Assembly (NCBI GenBank): GCA_018401435.1
Contig: JAGYJW010000064.1
Location: forward strand, 1 to 32,653
Source: Deltaproteobacteria bacterium
Lineage (GTDB): Bacteria > Myxococcota_A > UBA796 > UBA2385
Length of the DNA stretch: 32,653 nt
Reading direction: 5' to 3'
Every line of letters begins with the position of its first letter. The first letter of the stretch is position 1. The position numbers and the translations under genes were made by a program. The notes beneath the pieces are model-generated. The model was not told the DNA's origin. It searched no databases and worked only from the letters and a program-made list of their open reading frames with translations. Below, one piece after another: positions 8,241 through 15,748 of the stretch.

Positions 8241-9722
8241 ATGGAGATCTGTTCCGTCAGCGCCGAGATCGCGCCCTGGTCCAAGACCGGCGGCCTGGGG
8301 GATGTGGCGGCGGCCCTGCCCAAGGCGCTGCAAGCCCAAGGCCACCGGGTGCTGGCCGTAGCCCCCCGCTACGCCGCCTATGGCGACGCGTGGGACACGG
8401 GGATGCGCCTGCACATCCCCCTCTTCGGCCACCGCCACGAGGTCTCGCTCTACCACAGCCAGACCCCGGGCCATGACGTCGTCTTCGTCGATCACCCCAG
8501 CATCTGCCGCGGGGGCATCTACGGCGACGCCCGGGGGACCTACGGCGACAACCTCTTCCGCTTCTTGCTGCTGTCTCGCGCAGCCATCGAGATCGCCCGC
8601 CGCTTTCCCGTGAGCGGTGGAGCGGGGCCGGCCCGACCCTTAACCGAGGGTGGCACCCCGCATTTTCTCAGCCACGACTGGCACACCGGGCTGCTGGCCA
8701 CCTATCTGCGTCACCACTACCAGCACCACGGGCTGCTCCCGGGCTCGCGGGTGGCCCACGTCATCCACAACCTGGCCTACCAGGGCCAGTTCAGCTTCAG
8801 CGAGTTCTGGGGCCTGGACCTGCCGCCGTCAGCGGCGCCCACCCTGGATATGGGGGGGGTCATCAACTGCATGAAGGCCGGGCTGGTGGCGGCGGATCGC
8901 GTGGTGGCGGTGAGCCCCACCTATGCCCGGGAGATCTGCACGCCGGAGGAGGGTTTTGGCCTGGATGGGGTGCTGCGCAGCCGAGGGGGCGCTCTAGTGG
9001 GCATCCTCAACGGCATCGACCCCGCCGAGTGGCATCCGGGCACCGACCCCCACCTGCCCGCCCGCTATGGGGCCGAGGCCTGGCCCCAGCGGCCCGACCG
9101 CCCGGGGCCGGTCGGCGGAAAAGCCACTTGCAAGGCACAGCTTCAGGCCGAGATGGGCCTGCCCGTACGCGCGGATCTGCCCCTGCTGGGCTTCATCGGG
9201 CGGCTGACCGGCCAGAAGGGCATCGACCTGCTGGAAGCCATCGCCCCCTGGCTGGCCCGCCAGCCCGCCCAGGTGGCCCTGCTGGGCAGCGGCGACCGGC
9301 AATACGAGGCCTTCTTCTCGGCCTTTGCCCGTCGTTTTCCCAATGTTGCGGCGCGCGTGGGCTTCGATGTGGGCCTGGCCCACCGCATCACCGCGGGCGC
9401 CGATCTGCTGCTGATGCCCAGCCGTTTTGAGCCCTGCGGCCTCAACCAGCTCTATGCCCTGGCCTTTGGCACGGTGCCCATCGTGCATGCCACCGGCGGC
9501 CTGGCGGATACCGTGCGCAGCTTCGACCCCTTCCGCGACACGGGCAATGGCTGGGCCTTCTCGCCCGCCAGCCCCGAGGCCTTGCAGCAGGCCGTCGCCC
9601 TGGGGCTGATCACCTGGCACCAGCACCCCGACAGCTTCGCCGCCCTGGCCCGCCGGGGCATGGCCGAACGCAACGACTGGGCGTCCTCCGCCGCTGCCTA
9701 TGCCCGCGTGCTGGGGGGCTGA
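8241..9722 (+). CDS. glgA: Glycogen (starch) synthase, ADP-glucose type, GT5
   Basis: The 493-residue product matches GlgA, which transfers glucose from ADP-glucose to the non-reducing end of an alpha-1,4-glucan. The N-terminal Rossmann domain has the ADP-glucose-binding KTGGLGD (residues 15-21); other hallmarks are SHDWHTGL, the INCMKAG segment, VGILNGID, and the C-terminal PSRFEPCGLNQL...GTVPIVHATGGLADTV with the catalytic Glu. The length is near the family's usual 475-490. ATG 8241 was chosen because AGAGG at 8231-8235 is then spaced 5 bases; a GTG at 8235 in frame would overlap that site. No glgB, glgC or glgP lies nearby, so glycogen genes are dispersed here. It is tail-to-tail with the lectin gene, stop codons one base apart. 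Confidence 0.95.
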   Translation: MEICSVSAEIAPWSKTGGLGDVAAALPKALQAQGHRVLAVAPRYAAYGDAWDTGMRLHIPLFGHRHEVSLYHSQTPGHDVVFVDHPSICRGGIYGDARGTYGDNLFRFLLLSRAAIEIARRFPVSGGAGPARPLTEGGTPHFLSHDWHTGLLATYLRHHYQHHGLLPGSRVAHVIHNLAYQGQFSFSEFWGLDLPPSAAPTLDMGGVINCMKAGLVAADRVVAVSPTYAREICTPEEGFGLDGVLRSRGGALVGILNGIDPAEWHPGTDPHLPARYGAEAWPQRPDRPGPVGGKATCKAQLQAEMGLPVRADLPLLGFIGRLTGQKGIDLLEAIAPWLARQPAQVALLGSGDRQYEAFFSAFARRFPNVAARVGFDVGLAHRITAGADLLLMPSRFEPCGLNQLYALAFGTVPIVHATGGLADTVRSFDPFRDTGNGWAFSPASPEALQQAVALGLITWHQHPDSFAALARRGMAERNDWASSAAAYARVLGG

Positions 9723-9723
9723 G

Positions 9724-11055
9724 TCAGCGGGCCGGATAGTCGGCGCACATCGACCCTTCCACCACCAGGCCGTCGATGCGGTGGGCATTGTAGGAGGCCC
9801 CGGTCGCGCCGGTGAATCCAATATAAGCCGGAAAGGCGCTGAGTTGGGAGGCGCTGAGATCCAGGTAGACCACGCCGTCTACGGTCACGGTCATGTCCTG
9901 ACCGCGAACGACCACCGTCATCTCGTGCCAGGCGCCGTCCTCCACCTCGGGCAGCTCGGCCACAGCCACGGGGTTCAGCACATCGCCGTCGAAGTGCAGG
10001 CTGAGGTGGTCGGCCTCGGTGGGGTCGTAGCGGTTGAAGAAGGTGTCCACCTCGATGCTCCAGCCCGGCAGGCCGGCATAGCCGATGCCGCCGCCGGCAT
10101 CGCCGACAAAGCCGGTCATGCGGTCGGCGTCCAAGGCCGTCAACGAGATGCCGTCGGCCCCGGAGCGATCCCCCACAAAGAAGGAGAAGGCGATGACCAC
10201 GTCGTTGCCCGGCACCTGGGCCGCGGTCTGGAAGGCCGTGCCCGCCTGCCACTCCGTCGCGCTGGTCAGCTCAACCCAGCCGTTGACCTCGTCGTAGCGG
10301 GCCGAGCCCTCGAAATTCCAGGTGTCCAGATCCAGGCCATCGGCGTCATAGCCCTCCTCCTGGCAGAAGGAGAGCGAGGTGCTCACCGCATTCCCGCAGG
10401 AGTCCGTCACCGTTGCGGTCAGGGTCTGGGGCCCCGGCGTGCGGATATTGCCATCCCAGACCAGGGCCCCCAGGCCGCTGGCGTCGGGGGGGTCGCCGCC
10501 CAGCTCCCCATCCACGCTGCTCAACCAGCGCAAATCAAGGGCTTCGGGTGAATCCAGATCATCCGAAACCTGTACTTCAAATACGGTACTCGCGCCGCCG
10601 CCCAGCACGGTGTCGGCCTGGGGCGACAGCAGGCTGATCCGGGGCGGCTGGTCGGCCGTGGCGTCCAGGGGCAAGGTCAGCGTCGGCGTGAAGGGGTCGT
10701 CGGATTCGATGACCAGCTCTCCTGGACCCGAACCCTGCACCTGCACCGCCAAGGACTCCGCCGGAGCGAGGGTCAGCGGCAGCGGGGCGTGCTGCACCTC
10801 CCAGCCCGCCGGCGCCAGGATGGCCGTCAGGGTGAGGGGGGCGTCGCCCACATTGCGCAGGGTGAGGGGGATGTCGCCGACGCCACAAACCAGGCCCAGG
10901 TCCAGGCTCTCGGGATCGGCCGCGATGGCCGGCGTCCCGGGGCCCCCGGCGTTGTCGTCCCGCTTGCCGGCCAGCCCGTAGTCCGAGCAGGCCACCAGCC
11001 CGACCAGCAGGCCGAAGCAGCAGAAGGGCCGGGGCACGGGGCAAAGACGACGCAT
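9724..11055 (-). CDS. Lipoprotein with ASH-like, Ig-like and L-type lectin domains
   Basis: ATG 11055 was chosen: GAGAGGGG lies just upstream and the N-terminus is then a lipoprotein signal ending LVGLVAC (Cys23). The 443 residues divide into an ASH/choice-of-anchor-like beta domain (about 40-120, with LRNVGDAPLTLTAI), an Ig/PKD-like domain (about 128-220, ending TVTDSCGNAVSTSLSFC), and a C-terminal L-type (legume-like) lectin domain (about 228-440). The last shows GDRSGADGISLTAL, GIGYAGLPGWSIEVDTFFN and an acidic metal-site region with D and H (YDPTEADHLSLHFDGD), typical of carbohydrate-binding lectins that need calcium. Probable role: glycan binding at the outer surface. It diverges from the MopE-repeat gene across 216 bases. 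Confidence 0.85.
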   Translation of the reverse strand: MRRLCPVPRPFCCFGLLVGLVACSDYGLAGKRDDNAGGPGTPAIAADPESLDLGLVCGVGDIPLTLRNVGDAPLTLTAILAPAGWEVQHAPLPLTLAPAESLAVQVQGSGPGELVIESDDPFTPTLTLPLDATADQPPRISLLSPQADTVLGGGASTVFEVQVSDDLDSPEALDLRWLSSVDGELGGDPPDASGLGALVWDGNIRTPGPQTLTATVTDSCGNAVSTSLSFCQEEGYDADGLDLDTWNFEGSARYDEVNGWVELTSATEWQAGTAFQTAAQVPGNDVVIAFSFFVGDRSGADGISLTALDADRMTGFVGDAGGGIGYAGLPGWSIEVDTFFNRYDPTEADHLSLHFDGDVLNPVAVAELPEVEDGAWHEMTVVVRGQDMTVTVDGVVYLDLSASQLSAFPAYIGFTGATGASYNAHRIDGLVVEGSMCADYPAR

Positions 11056-11198
11056 GCCCCTCTCTACCTCAGCTGCAGGGGGCTGCGCGATCCGCTCGGC
11101 CCGGGCACCCCCCGGCCGCCTCGGACCTCCGCCGCAGAAAAAACGACGCCTCGCCAGGACCATCACCCGGAGATTTGTCTATGTGCTGACAACTTCTG

Positions 11199-11206
11199 GT
11201 AGGCTG
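11199..11206 (+). promoter_or_regulatory. GTAGGCTG octamer, putative extended -10 ahead of MopE-repeat lipoprotein
   Basis: Preceded by TG (TGGTAGGCTG), as in extended -10 promoters. TTGTCT at 11175-11180 could be a -35 but the spacing is long, 19 bases. It lies 65 bases before ATG 11272, in the only intergenic region between two divergent lipoprotein genes. Confidence 0.45.
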
Positions 11207-11271
11207 CGGGCCCCATGGCCGCCGCCGCCCCCCAGGGCGCCGCTCAAAACTCAAGAAGATCGAGGAGATCC

Positions 11272-13371
11272 ATGTCCATTCGCTTCAGCCTGCTCACCGC
11301 CCTCACCCTCACCCTGGCCGCCTGCGGCGACAAGGGCGACGACACCGGCAGCTCGGATGGCACCGACGGCACCGACGGCACCGACGGCACCGACGGCACC
11401 GACGGAAGCGATGGGGGCGACACCGACAACGACGGCGACGGCTTTGCCGCCAGTGAGGACTGCGACGATACCAACGCCGACATCAACCCCGGCGCCACCG
11501 AGGTCTGCGATGGCCTGGACAACGACTGCAACGGCGAGGCCGATGAGGGCGTGACCAGCACCTTCTACGGCGACGCCGATGGCGACGGCTACGCCGGCTC
11601 TGCGCTCTCCGTTGAAGCCTGTGAGGCCCCCGACGGCTTCTACACCGACGCCGACGACTGCGACGACAGCAACCCCGACATCAACCCCGGCGCCACCGAG
11701 ATCTGCGATGGCGACGCCACGGACGAGGACTGCTCGGGCGATGCCGACGACGCCGACGCGGGCGTGGACCCCGCCAGCCAGTGGACCTGGTATGCCGACG
11801 CCGACGCCGACGGCTACGGCGACATGGAGGACGTGGGCGTGCTGTCCTGCGCACCACCCGAAGGCGCCGTCACCGACAATACCGACTGCGATGACGGGGC
11901 ATGGGGCGTCAACCCCGGCGCCACCGAGGTCTGCGACGAGGCCGGCACCGACGAGGACTGCTCGGGCGACGCCGACGACGCCGATGTCAACGTCGATCCC
12001 GCCAGCACCACGGGCTGGTATGCCGACGTCGACCTGGATGGCTATGGCGACATGAATGACGCCGGAACCTGGGCCTGCGCGGCCCCCTCCGGCATGGTGG
12101 CCGACCACACCGACTGCGACGACGCCAACTTCGACGTCAACCCCGGCGCCACCGAGGTCTGCGACGAGGCCAGCACCGACGAGGACTGCAATGGCGCCGC
12201 CGATGACGCCGACAGCGGTGTCACGGGACAGAGCACCTGGTACCTGGACTATGACAGCGACGGCTATGGCGGCAGCCGCCTGACCGCGATGGCTTGCACG
12301 CAGCCCGCCAACTACGTCTCTTCAGCCACCGACTGCGACGACGGCGACAGCAGCGTCTACCCCGGCGCCCCGGATGCCTGGTATGACGGCGTGGACAGCG
12401 ACTGTGCCGGCGACAACGACTATGACGCCGACCTCGACGGCTATGACAGCGACGCGTGGGGCGGCACGGACTGCGATGACAACGACATCGCGGTCAACCC
12501 GGGCGCCACCGAGATCTGGTATGACGGCACCGACAGCGACTGCAGCGGCGGCAGCGACTACGACGCCGACATGGACGGGGCCGAGTCCGATGTCTATGGC
12601 GGCGAGGACTGCGACGACACCGACAGCGCCATCTTCCCCTATGCCTGGGAGGACGACAGCGACGGCATCGACAACGACTGCGACGGCGACATCGACGGCG
12701 CCGATACCAGCCTGGTCACCCTGGTGCGCAGCTCGGGCGACGACGCCTCCAGCCAATACGTCCCCGTCAACGAGGCCTGGTCCTTCCCCTTCTGCGGCGA
12801 GGACTGGAGCGACTTCTATGTGCAGACCAACGGCCAGATCATGTTCGGTTGGGTCCACACCGACTACTCCGAGACCGTCAGCGAATTCCTCAGCGACGGG
12901 CCGGCGATCGCGCCCAAGTGGGATGACATGAGCCTGTCGAGCCAGGGCGACATCTACGTGGTGGAGCACGATGACGCCATCGGCGTCTATTTCGTGGGCG
13001 TGCCCGACTATGGCTCCTCCAGCGCCGACAACAACCTGGCCGCGGTCCTGCGCGACGACGGCATCATCCAGATGACCGTGGGCAGCATCAACTCCACCGA
13101 TGGCATCGTGGGCTGGTCCTGCGCCACCGACACAAGCGCCGCCGAGTCGAACCTCTCTGCAGATATCGCCAACCAGATTGTCGGCACCGCGGGCGTCGGC
13201 ATGGGCACCGAGACCGCCCACTACGAGCACTTCACCGGCTCCTCCGACCCGGTGGACCTCACCGGCTACACCTGGCGCATGTGCGGCAATGCCGGCAACG
13301 ACCTGGACAACGACGGCTGGACGGACACCTGCGGCGATACCAACGACAACAACAGCAGCGTTCACCCCTAA
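11272..13371 (+). CDS. MopE-type metal-binding-repeat lipoprotein with C-terminal beta-sandwich domain
   Basis: ATG 11272 follows GAGGAG (11262-11267) and gives a lipoprotein signal with lipobox TLAAC (Cys18). Then comes a perfect DGT repeat linker (residues 28-45), seven copies of the putative metal-binding MopE motif (about residues 63-476), and a C-terminal domain (about 478-680) with SFPFCGEDW...VQTNGQIMFGW, which resembles nidogen-like beta-sandwiches. The protein ends in another acidic Asp/Asn-rich loop (DLDNDGWTDTCGDTNDN). Total 699 residues. The motif was named for the copper-repressible MopE of Methylococcus; in delta-proteobacteria most copies are of unknown use, probably calcium or other divalent-metal-bound stalks. 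Surface-exposed role inferred. It is convergent with the flavoprotein gene, with a hairpin between. Confidence 0.88.
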   Translation: MSIRFSLLTALTLTLAACGDKGDDTGSSDGTDGTDGTDGTDGTDGSDGGDTDNDGDGFAASEDCDDTNADINPGATEVCDGLDNDCNGEADEGVTSTFYGDADGDGYAGSALSVEACEAPDGFYTDADDCDDSNPDINPGATEICDGDATDEDCSGDADDADAGVDPASQWTWYADADADGYGDMEDVGVLSCAPPEGAVTDNTDCDDGAWGVNPGATEVCDEAGTDEDCSGDADDADVNVDPASTTGWYADVDLDGYGDMNDAGTWACAAPSGMVADHTDCDDANFDVNPGATEVCDEASTDEDCNGAADDADSGVTGQSTWYLDYDSDGYGGSRLTAMACTQPANYVSSATDCDDGDSSVYPGAPDAWYDGVDSDCAGDNDYDADLDGYDSDAWGGTDCDDNDIAVNPGATEIWYDGTDSDCSGGSDYDADMDGAESDVYGGEDCDDTDSAIFPYAWEDDSDGIDNDCDGDIDGADTSLVTLVRSSGDDASSQYVPVNEAWSFPFCGEDWSDFYVQTNGQIMFGWVHTDYSETVSEFLSDGPAIAPKWDDMSLSSQGDIYVVEHDDAIGVYFVGVPDYGSSSADNNLAAVLRDDGIIQMTVGSINSTDGIVGWSCATDTSAAESNLSADIANQIVGTAGVGMGTETAHYEHFTGSSDPVDLTGYTWRMCGNAGNDLDNDGWTDTCGDTNDNNSSVHP
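11359..11403 (+). repeat. Perfect 9-base tandem repeat, five copies (GGCACCGAC)
   Basis: Five identical GGCACCGAC units encode Gly-Thr-Asp repeats directly after the lipidated N-terminus. Flanking degenerate units extend the run. The perfect identity, including at third codon positions, suggests recent expansion by slippage; any change of copy number stays in frame. Confidence 0.9.
11458..12699 (+). repeat. Seven tandem MopE-type DCDD/NPGATE protein repeats
   Basis: Each unit opens with DCDD and ends with a D(C/E)-x-D-C-x-G element; spacers vary from about 20 to 50 residues. Units 1-4 have the canonical NPGATE(V/I)CD with two motif Cys after DCDD. Units 5 and 6 read YPGAPDAWYDG and NPGATEIWYDG, where Trp-Tyr replaces the Cys. 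Unit 7 reads FPYAWEDDSDG and is also Cys-less there. Confidence 0.85.
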
Positions 13372-13392
13372 GGGTGATGCCAGCGGCTGGTT

Positions 13393-13418
13393 CTGGCGGC
13401 GCGCCTCAGCGCCGCCAG
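13393..13418. terminator. Bidirectional GC hairpin between convergent genes
   Basis: CTGGCGGCGC and GCGCCGCCAG form a perfect 10-base-pair stem with a 6-base loop. It starts 21 bases after the MopE-gene stop, and the stop codon of the minus-strand flavoprotein gene (13406-13408) lies inside the loop. There is no T-tract, so it may act as a barrier or processing hairpin rather than a classic intrinsic terminator. Confidence 0.55.
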
Positions 13419-14914
13419 GCCAGCAGGCGGGTCATCAGCGACAGGGCGGTCGGCGTCAGCCGGGTGCGGTTCCAGGCCGAGGCCACCCGGAAGATCAGCT
13501 CGCTGCGCGTGGGGTAGGGGTGGATGGTGCCTGCGATCTGCCCCAGGGTGACGCCCTGGGTCATGGCCAGGGTGAGGGGGGAGAGCAGCTCGCCGGCCTG
13601 CGCTGCCACGATGACCGCACCGTGGATGCGCCCCTTTGAATCCGCGAAGACACGGCAGTAGCCTTCATTCTCACCGTCGGTCCGCCCGCGGTCCGTCTCC
13701 ACCATTCCCACGCTATAGGTGGTCAGATTGGGGTTCCGGGCGGCATCTTCGGCCGACAGGCCCACCGCCGCCACCTCGGGGGAGGTGAAGGTGACCCGGG
13801 GGATGACCAGGCCGCTCACCCGGGCCCGCCCAAAGAAGAGGGCGTTGCGCAACACGATGCGGGCCTGGTGGTCGGCGGCGTGCGTGAACTGGGCCTGGCC
13901 GATCACATCGCCCGCCGCGTAGATGCGGCGGTTGCTGGTGCGCAGCTGGTCATCCACCGTGATGCCCGCGCGGGTGTAGGCCACGCCGGCTTTTTCCAGG
14001 TCGAGGTCGAGGTTGGGCAACCGACCGGTGGCCACCAGCAGCTGGTCGCCCAGGATGCGGCTGCCGTCGGCCAAGACGGTCACCCGCACATCGCCCTCAC
14101 GCGCAAAGCCGCTGATCTGGGCGCCCAGGTAGAGCCGCACCCCGTCGGCCTGCAGGCGGGCCTGCACCAGGGCGCTGGCCTCGGGCTCTTCTCGGGGAAG
14201 CACCCGGTCGGACTGGTCGATCAAGGTGACCGCACAGCCCATGCGGGCGAAGGCCTGGGCCAGCTCGCAGCCGATGACCCCGGCCCCCACCACGGTCAGG
14301 CGGTCGGGGCGCTCGGTCAAGGAGAAGATGCCCTCGTTGGTCAAGGCGCCCACCGCCTCCAGCCCCGGGATGGGGGGCAAGGCCGCCCGGGCCCCGGTGG
14401 CGATGCAGCAGCGGGCAAAACGAAGGGAGCTGGCGCCCACCTGCACCGTGTCGGAGCCGGTGAATGCCGCGGAGCCCAGAAAGACGTCGATGCCGGCCTC
14501 GGCCAGGCGGGCGGCGCTGTCGTGGGGGGCGATGCCGGCGCGGATCTTCCGCATGCGGGCCATGGCGGCAGCAAAATCCACCGCCACCGGACCCGTGCTC
14601 ACCCCAAGACGCGCGGCGTCCCGGACGGCCTGGGCGGCGTGGCCCACCGCGATCAGCGCCTTGCTGGGCACACAGCCCAGGTTCAAGCAGTCGCCCCCCA
14701 GCAGGTGGCGCTCGACCAGGGCCACCTTGGCCCCCATGCCCGCCGCCCCAAAGGCCGCCACCAGGCCGGCCGGCCCGCCGCCGATCACCACCAGGTTGTA
14801 GCGATCCGCCGGGGTGGGCGCGACCCAGTCCGCAGGGTGAACCGCCGCCACCAGGGCGCGGTTGGCGGCGTCGTCGGGCAGCAGCAGGGGGGGGGCGAGC
14901 AGGGGGGCGCTCAT
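13406..14914 (-). CDS. FAD-dependent pyridine nucleotide-disulfide oxidoreductase, MerA/Lpd-like without mercury-binding Cys
   Basis: A 502-residue soluble flavoprotein. An N-terminal extension of about 45 residues precedes the FAD Rossmann motif GGGPAG, then the redox-active disulfide GGDCLNLGCVPSKALI, a second NAD(P)-binding segment (VVGAGVIGCELAQAFARMGCAVTLID), the YAAGDV second FAD motif and the dimerisation domain ending HPYPTRSELIFRVASAWNR. The active disulfide and overall fold agree with the group I flavin disulfide reductases. The N-terminal HMA domain and the C-terminal Cys-Cys of true mercuric reductase are absent, so I do not call it merA. The substrate is unknown; context with an OhrR-type regulator suggests thiol or peroxide stress. 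ATG 14914 overlaps the regulator's stop (ATGA). Confidence 0.88.
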   Translation of the reverse strand: MSAPLLAPPLLLPDDAANRALVAAVHPADWVAPTPADRYNLVVIGGGPAGLVAAFGAAGMGAKVALVERHLLGGDCLNLGCVPSKALIAVGHAAQAVRDAARLGVSTGPVAVDFAAAMARMRKIRAGIAPHDSAARLAEAGIDVFLGSAAFTGSDTVQVGASSLRFARCCIATGARAALPPIPGLEAVGALTNEGIFSLTERPDRLTVVGAGVIGCELAQAFARMGCAVTLIDQSDRVLPREEPEASALVQARLQADGVRLYLGAQISGFAREGDVRVTVLADGSRILGDQLLVATGRLPNLDLDLEKAGVAYTRAGITVDDQLRTSNRRIYAAGDVIGQAQFTHAADHQARIVLRNALFFGRARVSGLVIPRVTFTSPEVAAVGLSAEDAARNPNLTTYSVGMVETDRGRTDGENEGYCRVFADSKGRIHGAVIVAAQAGELLSPLTLAMTQGVTLGQIAGTIHPYPTRSELIFRVASAWNRTRLTPTALSLMTRLLAWRR

Positions 14915-15345
14915 CGGGGGGCCTCGAGGGTGAGGAGGAGCTGGTCGAGGCAGCGCTTGAGCGCGGGCAGGTCCAGCTCGCCCTTCTGGGGGGCCAGGCA
15001 AGCGAGCAGCTGCCCCGGCACCGCGGCGGCCTGGGCCTGCAGGCTGCGGCCGGCCGGGGTCAGGTGCAGGGTGACCACGCGGCCGTCGGCCTGGGAGCGT
15101 CGGCGTTGCACCCGACCCCCGGCCTCCAGCCGCTTGAGCAGCGGGGTGAGGGTGCCCGAGTCCAGGCGCAAGCGGTCACCGATGGCCGAGACGGACAGGC
15201 CGTCCTCCTCCCACAGCACCAGCATCACCAGGTATTGCGGATAGGTGAGGTCCAAGGCGTCCAATAGCGGGCGGTAGCGCTGCTGCATGGCCCGGGCCGC
15301 CGCATAGAGCGGAAAGCAGAGCTGGTCGTCCAGGGCCAGGGACAT
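14911..15345 (-). CDS. ohrR: OhrR-type MarR-family organic-peroxide sensor/repressor
   Basis: The 144 residues follow the OhrR pattern throughout: DDQLCFPLYAAARAM at the N-terminus, YRPLLDALDLTYPQYLVMLVLWE, the winged-helix segment RLRLDSGTLTPLLKRLEAGG, and the wing with RRRSQADGR. Cys10 in QLCF aligns with the peroxide-reactive Cys15 of Bacillus OhrR; the two Tyr that contact it (in LYAA.. and LTYPQY regions) are also in place. OhrR proteins repress until the Cys is oxidised by organic hydroperoxide or hypochlorite. Start ATG 15345 shares one base with the stop of the DUF1499 gene (TGATG), so it is translationally coupled. Usually such a gene sits beside ohr; no ohr is seen here. Two OhrR-like operators lie ahead of the operon (15705-15731), so autoregulation is likely. 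Confidence 0.9.
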   Translation of the reverse strand: MSLALDDQLCFPLYAAARAMQQRYRPLLDALDLTYPQYLVMLVLWEEDGLSVSAIGDRLRLDSGTLTPLLKRLEAGGRVQRRRSQADGRVVTLHLTPAGRSLQAQAAAVPGQLLACLAPQKGELDLPALKRCLDQLLLTLEAPR

Positions 15346-15677
15346 CAGCACAGAGCCCGCCGGATCCCTTCGACCCGCTTGCGGTTCACGCCCAGGTCGC
15401 CGTAGCCCACCCGCGACGCCGACCGCACATGCACCACATCGCCGTCCTGCTCGAACTCCACGTCGTCCTTGAAGCGAAGCAGGGCGGTGGTGCAGACATA
15501 GTGCAGGTAGCCCTCGGCCTCCTCCACAAGCTCGGTGCGCGGCATCGCGGCCATCACGGCCTTGACGCGGTCGAGGTCGGCCCCGGACAAGGGGGCGATG
15601 GCGTGTACGCGGTCGGCGGGGTCCGCCCGGCTGCTGACACAGTTGGGCGACTTGGGGACGGGCGCGAGGCGGCTCAT
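15345..15677 (-). CDS. DUF1499 family protein
   Basis: A 110-residue protein whose motifs agree with DUF1499: PNCVSS near the N-terminus (with the conserved Cys), HAIAPL, YLHYVCTTALLRFKDDVEF, and the C-terminal VRSASRVGYGDLGVNRKRVE. No signal peptide or membrane segment is evident, although many relatives are lipoproteins or periplasmic. The biochemical role of the family is unknown. It is the first gene of the three-gene unit with the OhrR-type regulator and the flavoprotein; GGAGTG lies 7 bases upstream of ATG 15677. It overlaps the next gene by one base (TGATG). Being first after the operator, it would be induced together with the flavoprotein, pointing to a role in oxidative stress (inference). 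Confidence 0.85.
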   Translation of the reverse strand: MSRLAPVPKSPNCVSSRADPADRVHAIAPLSGADLDRVKAVMAAMPRTELVEEAEGYLHYVCTTALLRFKDDVEFEQDGDVVHVRSASRVGYGDLGVNRKRVEGIRRALC

Positions 15678-15701
15678 GGGGCACTCCGGGGTGGCCCCTT
15701 A

Positions 15702-15731
15702 TATATTGCATACAATCTACTTGTGCGCAAT
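15702..15731 (-). promoter_or_regulatory. Promoter overlapped by two OhrR-type operators
   Basis: Two 10-12 base pseudopalindromes of the form TTG-N4-CAA are present: ATTGCATACAAT at 15705-15716 and TTGTGCGCAA at 15721-15730, with centres 15 bases apart. They also form a larger imperfect inverted repeat (9 of 11 positions). On the minus strand TTGCGC (15730-15725) and AATATA (15707-15702) make a -35/-10 pair with 17-base spacing, so a repressor bound here would cover both. The start codon of the DUF1499 gene is 25 bases from the -10. This is one of few AT-rich spots in the window. Confidence 0.65.
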
Positions 15732-15748
15732 CTATATTTGGGAGGCGC

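Noticed and set aside
11056..11166. Longer N-terminus for the lectin lipoprotein (ATG 11166)
   Set aside because: The extra 37 residues are Arg/Gly/Pro-rich and would bury the lipoprotein signal; ATG 11055 has a good ribosome site.
13406..14914. Mercuric reductase (merA)
   Set aside because: The disulfide site fits, but the HMA domain and the C-terminal Cys-Cys of MerA are missing, and no merR, merT or merP is near.
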